From contig URWW01000035.1 in NCBI GenBank assembly GCA_900551665.1, positions 1-17,369 of the forward strand: a stretch of DNA of 17,369 nucleotides, in the 5' to 3' direction. A program made the translations under genes and the position numbers. Shown here piece by piece: positions 14,116 to 17,369 of the stretch (position 1 is the first letter of the stretch; each line of letters opens with the position of its first letter). This DNA is from an uncultured Collinsella sp. (lineage in GTDB: Bacteria > Actinomycetota > Coriobacteriia > Coriobacteriales > Coriobacteriaceae). The notes beneath the pieces were generated by a model that saw only the letters and a list, made by a program, of their open reading frames with translations, searched no databases and was not told the origin of the DNA.

Positions 14116-15411
14116 CTATCGTGCGTGGGCGGGTTTCCCGCCCCAGTAAAACTCAGCAAAATGCCTCTCGCGCTCGCAGGGAACGCCGATGAGACGCATG
14201 GTCGCACGGACGATGTCGGCAGCGGCATCAGGTCGCCTTAGGGCGCTGGCGTTGACCAGAAGCCCATGGAGAGCCTCTTTGTTATCGTGTAAATGCGTAA
14301 GCTGCATCACAAGCTCACGTGAGGTCGTGGCATGCATGCTGGCACCAAACGACGTGAGCATGACGGTGTTTGACTTCTCTTGGCCATAGGCCTTGCCCAA
14401 CAGCAGCATCGGCAGCTCCGCGCACAGACATTCGGTCACCGTAAGACCACCAGATTTAAGAATGGCCAGGTCACAGGCATGCATAAGGGCTGCCATATCG
14501 TCGACGTAATCCATGACCGTCGCATTTGGGAGTTTCATTCCCGAAAATATCGACCGTAGATGGTCGGCGTAGGATTTATCCTTGCCGGGCAAGAAGATGA
14601 AGTGCATGTCCTCAAATCTTCGAAGATAGGGAAGGGTCTCTTCAATTGCCGCCCTAAAACGAACGTAAGGCTGGGGGAGGGCGGCGCCCGCCATAACAAG
14701 CACCAACGTTTTATTCGCAGGAAGGCCAAAACGCTCGCGATCCGCTTCGCGACTGCCGGAATCGCCGAAACCAGACCGGACCGGAATGCCCGTCACCTCG
14801 ATGGCGCTCTCGGGAACCTTTCTCGGACGTAGGGTTTCAGCCATGAACTCCGTAGCCACACAGAAAAGGTCGGCCTCCTTATGTGGCCAAAAACCCTCGA
14901 TTTCATAATCAGTGGGAACACAGACAACGGGATATTCGATCTTAGTGCGCATGCGGGCGCCAACCGCCACATTTGCAGCGGTGATATGAGTGCAGATGAT
15001 GGCAAGGGGTCGTGCATTCTGAACATACTCATCGAAAGAGTCGAACATCAAGGTCGACCACGCGGAGCCGCCACCCCACAAAAGGCGCCCCGTCAGTGTA
15101 AAGCGCCAGGTGACGTCATAGAGCGGCCTTGTTGCGCCAGTGAACGCAGCGGCGGTCTTATTGCCGTCGAACTTGATTTTTCCGAAATCGAGAATATCGA
15201 GGACGTCGACTTTAACGTCCTGCGGAACACCATCGAGACCACGAAGCTGCTCAATGGCCTGGGCGATCGCATTTGCCGCTGCACGATGACCAGAACCGAC
15301 GGATGCATGCACAACCGCGATGGTCGGCCTATGCGTCGATTCGATTTCCGAAGGAACGGACGCAGGCATAGCCGCAACAGGCTCGCACGGACAATCTGTA
15401 CGATCTTGCAT
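14116..15411 (-). CDS. Glycosyltransferase of the MGDG synthase/UgtP-like (GT28) family
   Basis: This 431-residue protein has the two-domain GT-B layout of MurG, UgtP and monogalactosyldiacylglycerol synthases. The N-terminal acceptor domain opens with IAVVHASVGSGHRAAANAI (31-49), the glycine loop and GH pair of this family. PTDYEIEGFWPHKEAD (166-181) and VTGIPVRSGF (206-215) follow. The C-terminal donor domain ends in KSGGLTVTECL (319-329), where E327 would contact the UDP-sugar. The usual GG-rich loop after the linker reads MAGAALPQP (240-248). It probably adds a sugar to diacylglycerol at the membrane, making glycolipids or lipoteichoic-acid anchors; donor and acceptor are unknown. The minus-strand ATG at 15411 is preceded by nine Gs, then TGCCTG. 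The first ~28 residues are not conserved-looking, so a start at M15 is possible. Confidence 0.87.
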   Translation of the reverse strand: MQDRTDCPCEPVAAMPASVPSEIESTHRPTIAVVHASVGSGHRAAANAIAQAIEQLRGLDGVPQDVKVDVLDILDFGKIKFDGNKTAAAFTGATRPLYDVTWRFTLTGRLLWGGGSAWSTLMFDSFDEYVQNARPLAIICTHITAANVAVGARMRTKIEYPVVCVPTDYEIEGFWPHKEADLFCVATEFMAETLRPRKVPESAIEVTGIPVRSGFGDSGSREADRERFGLPANKTLVLVMAGAALPQPYVRFRAAIEETLPYLRRFEDMHFIFLPGKDKSYADHLRSIFSGMKLPNATVMDYVDDMAALMHACDLAILKSGGLTVTECLCAELPMLLLGKAYGQEKSNTVMLTSFGASMHATTSRELVMQLTHLHDNKEALHGLLVNASALRRPDAAADIVRATMRLIGVPCERERHFAEFYWGGKPAHAR

Positions 15412-15417
15412 CAGGCA

Positions 15418-15426
15418 CCCCCCCCC
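15418..15426 (-). repeat. Nine-G homopolymer serving as ribosome-site region of the glycosyltransferase gene
   Basis: Nine Cs on the plus strand (nine Gs on the coding strand) lie 6 bases before the ATG. The run occupies the normal Shine-Dalgarno position, and no other candidate ribosome site is present. Homopolymers of this length are prone to slippage. Confidence 0.8.
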
Positions 15427-15512
15427 TAAAACGATAAGGGTATTGTACGACCCCGTGTGTAACAGATCCCCGCTATCGGGTAAGAGCAGAGAAACGACGT
15501 ATGGAGGTTCTT

Positions 15513-16454
15513 ATGTCCACGCCAAACCAACGCGATCTTGTGATCATCGGCGGTGGTCCCGCCGGGTACTCCGCCGCTTTGTACGCCGCCCGTGCCAGTC
15601 TTGATACGCTTGTCGTCGAGCAGGGCATGCCCGGTGGTCAAATTGCTACTTCAGATATGATTGACAATTATCCTGGAATCGAACAATGCTCGGGTGTCGA
15701 ACTTGGACAGAAAATGCAGGCTCACGCGGAATCCGCAGGTGCGCAATCGACCTACGGCTCAGTTCAATCCCTTACACACCATGAAAGCGGATTCACCATC
15801 ACAACCGACATGGATTCCATCGAGGCCAAAAGCGTTATCGTCGCCACGGGAGCGACGCCACGCCCCGGCAACTTCTCGGGAGAAGATACGTACAGGGGTC
15901 GAGGCGTATCGTATTGTGCCACCTGCGACGGCATGTTTTATCGTGGCAAACATGTGTTCATCATCGGCGGAGGCAATTCCGCCGTTGAGGAGGCGCTCTA
16001 TCTATCGAATCTTGCCGATCAGGTGGAGATCATCGTCCGTCGCGATGTGTTCCGCGCGCCTCGCGGAATGGTCGATCGGCTCTCCGCTAAGCCCAACATT
16101 TCCATTAGGTACCAAACGAGTATTACTGAAGTTGCAGGCTCGACGTTTATCAACGCCATCACATTTCGAGACAATGCCACAGGTGAAACGCACGTCGAGT
16201 CATACGACGAGGGATCTGTCGGCGTCTTTGTTGCTGTTGGGCATGATCCCGCTACGAATCTCGTTGCAGATTTGGCCGAACTCGGCCCCGATGGCGGCGT
16301 CCTGACCGATGAGCATATGGGCACCGCCACGCCGGGTTTGTATTGCGCAGGTGACATGAGGTCCAAGTCGCTACGACAAGTTGTCACGGCGGCTGCTGAC
16401 GGTGCCATTGCGGCAACAGCTGCGTATCATTACATCGAGTCTCTATCCGCCTGA
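15513..16454 (+). CDS. trxB: Thioredoxin reductase (NADPH)
   Basis: TrxB (313 residues) is a flavoprotein that passes electrons from NADPH to thioredoxin. The FAD motif is GGGPAG (13-18). The redox-active CATC has C135 and C138, followed by D139. The NADPH motif is GGGNSA (152-157), and VRRDVFRA supplies the arginines that contact the NADPH phosphate. The C-terminal FAD segment reads YCAGDMRSKSLRQVVTAAADG. I start at ATG 15513, five bases after GGAGG (15503-15507), rather than ATG 15501, which overlaps that site. It is divergent from the glycosyltransferase; no clear promoter was identified in the 101-base gap. A perfect terminator follows. Confidence 0.95.
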   Translation: MSTPNQRDLVIIGGGPAGYSAALYAARASLDTLVVEQGMPGGQIATSDMIDNYPGIEQCSGVELGQKMQAHAESAGAQSTYGSVQSLTHHESGFTITTDMDSIEAKSVIVATGATPRPGNFSGEDTYRGRGVSYCATCDGMFYRGKHVFIIGGGNSAVEEALYLSNLADQVEIIVRRDVFRAPRGMVDRLSAKPNISIRYQTSITEVAGSTFINAITFRDNATGETHVESYDEGSVGVFVAVGHDPATNLVADLAELGPDGGVLTDEHMGTATPGLYCAGDMRSKSLRQVVTAAADGAIAATAAYHYIESLSA

Positions 16455-16462
16455 TGATGCAG

Positions 16463-16500
16463 ACGCCCTCTGAGAAAGCCTAATCTCAGAGGGCGTATTT
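16463..16500 (+). terminator. Rho-independent terminator after trxB
   Basis: A perfect 13-bp stem (ACGCCCTCTGAGA at 16463-16475 with 16484-16496) around loop AAGCCTAA is followed by ATTT. It begins 8 bases after the stop. Confidence 0.85.
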
Positions 16501-16557
16501 ATGCAGTTCGCGACTGTCGCTAACGGGTTCATATCAATCTGGATCTAACCATTCCTG

Positions 16558-16571
16558 ATAATATATATTAT
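16558..16571. other. AT-only 14-bp palindrome in the trxB/degV gap
   Basis: ATAATATATATTAT is a perfect palindrome inside an AT-rich patch (about 16551-16590), flanked by the terminators of the two convergent genes. It could be a promoter -10 region, a protein site or chance. No gene was found in the 190-base gap. Confidence 0.4.
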
Positions 16572-16594
16572 GTAAAGTATGAATTAGGAAAGAT

Positions 16595-16638
16595 AACCGG
16601 CCTGCGAGCACCCATCATTTTGCGTTCGCAGGCCGGTT
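16595..16638 (-). terminator. Terminator of the degV-family gene
   Basis: A perfect 13-bp stem, AACCGGCCTGCGA (16595-16607) with its complement at 16626-16638, lies 6 bases beyond the minus-strand stop. On that strand it is followed by ATCTTTCC, a modest T tail. The plus-strand side is not T-rich. Confidence 0.75.
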
Positions 16639-16644
16639 GATTAC

Positions 16645-17369
16645 TTAACTCAGGCCGTTCCACTCATACCCGATGATCAATCCAGTCTCCTCAGCATAAT
16701 AGGAACAGAGTCCTCGACAAGGAAGGATCTCCACTTCGGCCTGCGGCCATTCGGACACAATCGCGCGGGCCAGCTCCTCGGCGCCCTCGGAATTGTCGAC
16801 ATGGTCGATATACGTCATGCCGCCACGATATCCGTCCGACCTCATGACATCGAGGATTTTCTTGATCGTCTTCTTATTACCGCGCGTTGGGGCAATCACC
16901 TTGATAGTGCCCTGCTCGCTTGCCGTTCCAAGCATGCGAATGGAAAGGCCGCTTGCAAGCGCGCTGACCAGCTTGGGCATGCGACCATTCTTGACAAGGT
17001 TGTCGAAACTCCTCAAAGAGAACTGCACCTGACTGTTCGACTCGAGCCTCTTCGCGTACGAAACGACCTCGTCGAACATCGCATCAGGATGCATCGTAAG
17101 GTACCGATCGATAAGGCGGACCATAATCTCGAGTTTTGCGCCCGCGGCTCGAGAATCAAGGATGTAGATGTTTTTGCCCATAATCTGACCACTGTGCTCG
17201 CGAGCATATTCATCCATAACGAGATTGCGGCCCATCTGAGCAGAGTCGTAGCTTCCCGAAAGATTGGAGGAGAGCGTCACGACGATGACGTTGTCGGCCA
17301 GGCGAAACAGATCCGCCCATTCGCCAGCGCTCGGACATGCCGAGCTTGATGCAGTTGCCTCCGAATGGA
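16645..17369 (-). CDS. DegV-family fatty-acid-binding protein (5' end outside the window)
   Basis: The minus-strand frame is open from the window edge to TAA at 16645-16647, giving the C-terminal 241 residues. It shows DegV/FakB features: an S/C-rich 'ATASSSACPSAGEW' (the family's 'TSqPSpgew'), VTLSSNLSGSYDSAQ, a central 'IYILDSRAAGAKLEIMV', 'SFDNLVKNGRMPK' and 'IKVIAPTRGNKKTIKKIL'. DegV proteins bind a fatty acid in a two-domain cleft. FakB members present it to the kinase FakA, feeding exogenous fatty acids into phospholipid synthesis. No fakA is in view, so the partner is unknown. The GTG at 17280 is not the real start, since homology continues upstream of it to the window edge. Confidence 0.87.
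   Translation of the reverse strand, partial: HSEATASSSACPSAGEWADLFRLADNVIVVTLSSNLSGSYDSAQMGRNLVMDEYAREHSGQIMGKNIYILDSRAAGAKLEIMVRLIDRYLTMHPDAMFDEVVSYAKRLESNSQVQFSLRSFDNLVKNGRMPKLVSALASGLSIRMLGTASEQGTIKVIAPTRGNKKTIKKILDVMRSDGYRGGMTYIDHVDNSEGAEELARAIVSEWPQAEVEILPCRGLCSYYAEETGLIIGYEWNGLS

Noticed and set aside
14127..14143. GGGCGGG-TTT-CCCGCCC hairpin near the glycosyltransferase 3' end
   Set aside because: It lies within the coding sequence and has no T tail on either strand, so it was not called a terminator.
1..17369. tRNA, rRNA, CRISPR, insertion sequence or prophage content
   Set aside because: No tRNA-like cloverleaf, spaced repeat array, transposase motif or phage gene was seen. All sizeable frames are explained by housekeeping genes or their shadows.

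Overview
The window is ordinary chromosomal DNA from a moderately GC-rich bacterium. The gene set and order fit a Coriobacteriia member of the Actinobacteria (Collinsella/Atopobium-like gut anaerobes). This placement is inferred from gene order and general protein character; no database search was possible. Almost every gene is recognisable. No tRNA, rRNA, CRISPR array, transposase or phage gene was seen, and no gene-free stretch exceeds 300 bases.

Layout, left to right. (1) Positions 1-839: the 3' end of rimO, then pgsA, closed by a strong terminator (853-907). (2) 924-3488: a competence/recombination block of cinA (TTG start), recA and recX. recA has a textbook sigma70 promoter with a perfect LexA box in its spacer. 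A terminator-like hairpin separates recA from recX. (3) 3489-6349: rny (RNase Y) behind its own promoter and a ~165-nt leader, then a GHKL-type ATPase of unknown job. (4) 6442-10328: a packed run of spoVS-like gene, miaB, miaA and hflX, with ATGA overlaps at miaB/miaA and miaA/hflX. (5) 10371-12606: an SOS and nucleotide block. lexA lies on the minus strand, divergent from a small membrane-anchored LysM protein (a likely SOS cell-division inhibitor of the YneA/DivS/Rv2719c kind). Three LexA boxes spaced exactly 28 bp apart lie between them. nrdR and dut follow. (6) 12641-14034: an AzgA-type purine permease and a strong terminator. (7) 14116-15411 (minus): a GT28/MGDG-synthase-like glycosyltransferase whose start is preceded by nine Gs. 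(8) 15513-16500: trxB and its terminator. (9) 16595-17369: the C-terminal part of a DegV-family lipid-binding protein on the minus strand, running off the window.

How the genes fit together. recA, recX, lexA and the LysM protein form a visible SOS circuit: LexA boxes sit in the promoters of recA, lexA and the LysM gene. NrdR and dUTPase control the dNTP pool beside it. RimO, MiaB, MiaA and HflX act on ribosomes and tRNA. The order joins two classic neighbourhoods, the Firmicutes-style rimO-pgsA-cinA-recA-rny-spoVS-miaB-miaA-hflX string and the actinobacterial lexA-LysM-nrdR cluster. The least explained parts are the GHKL ATPase next to spoVS (where mutS/mutL lie in many Firmicutes), the evenly spaced LexA operator array, and the poly-G tract at the glycosyltransferase start.
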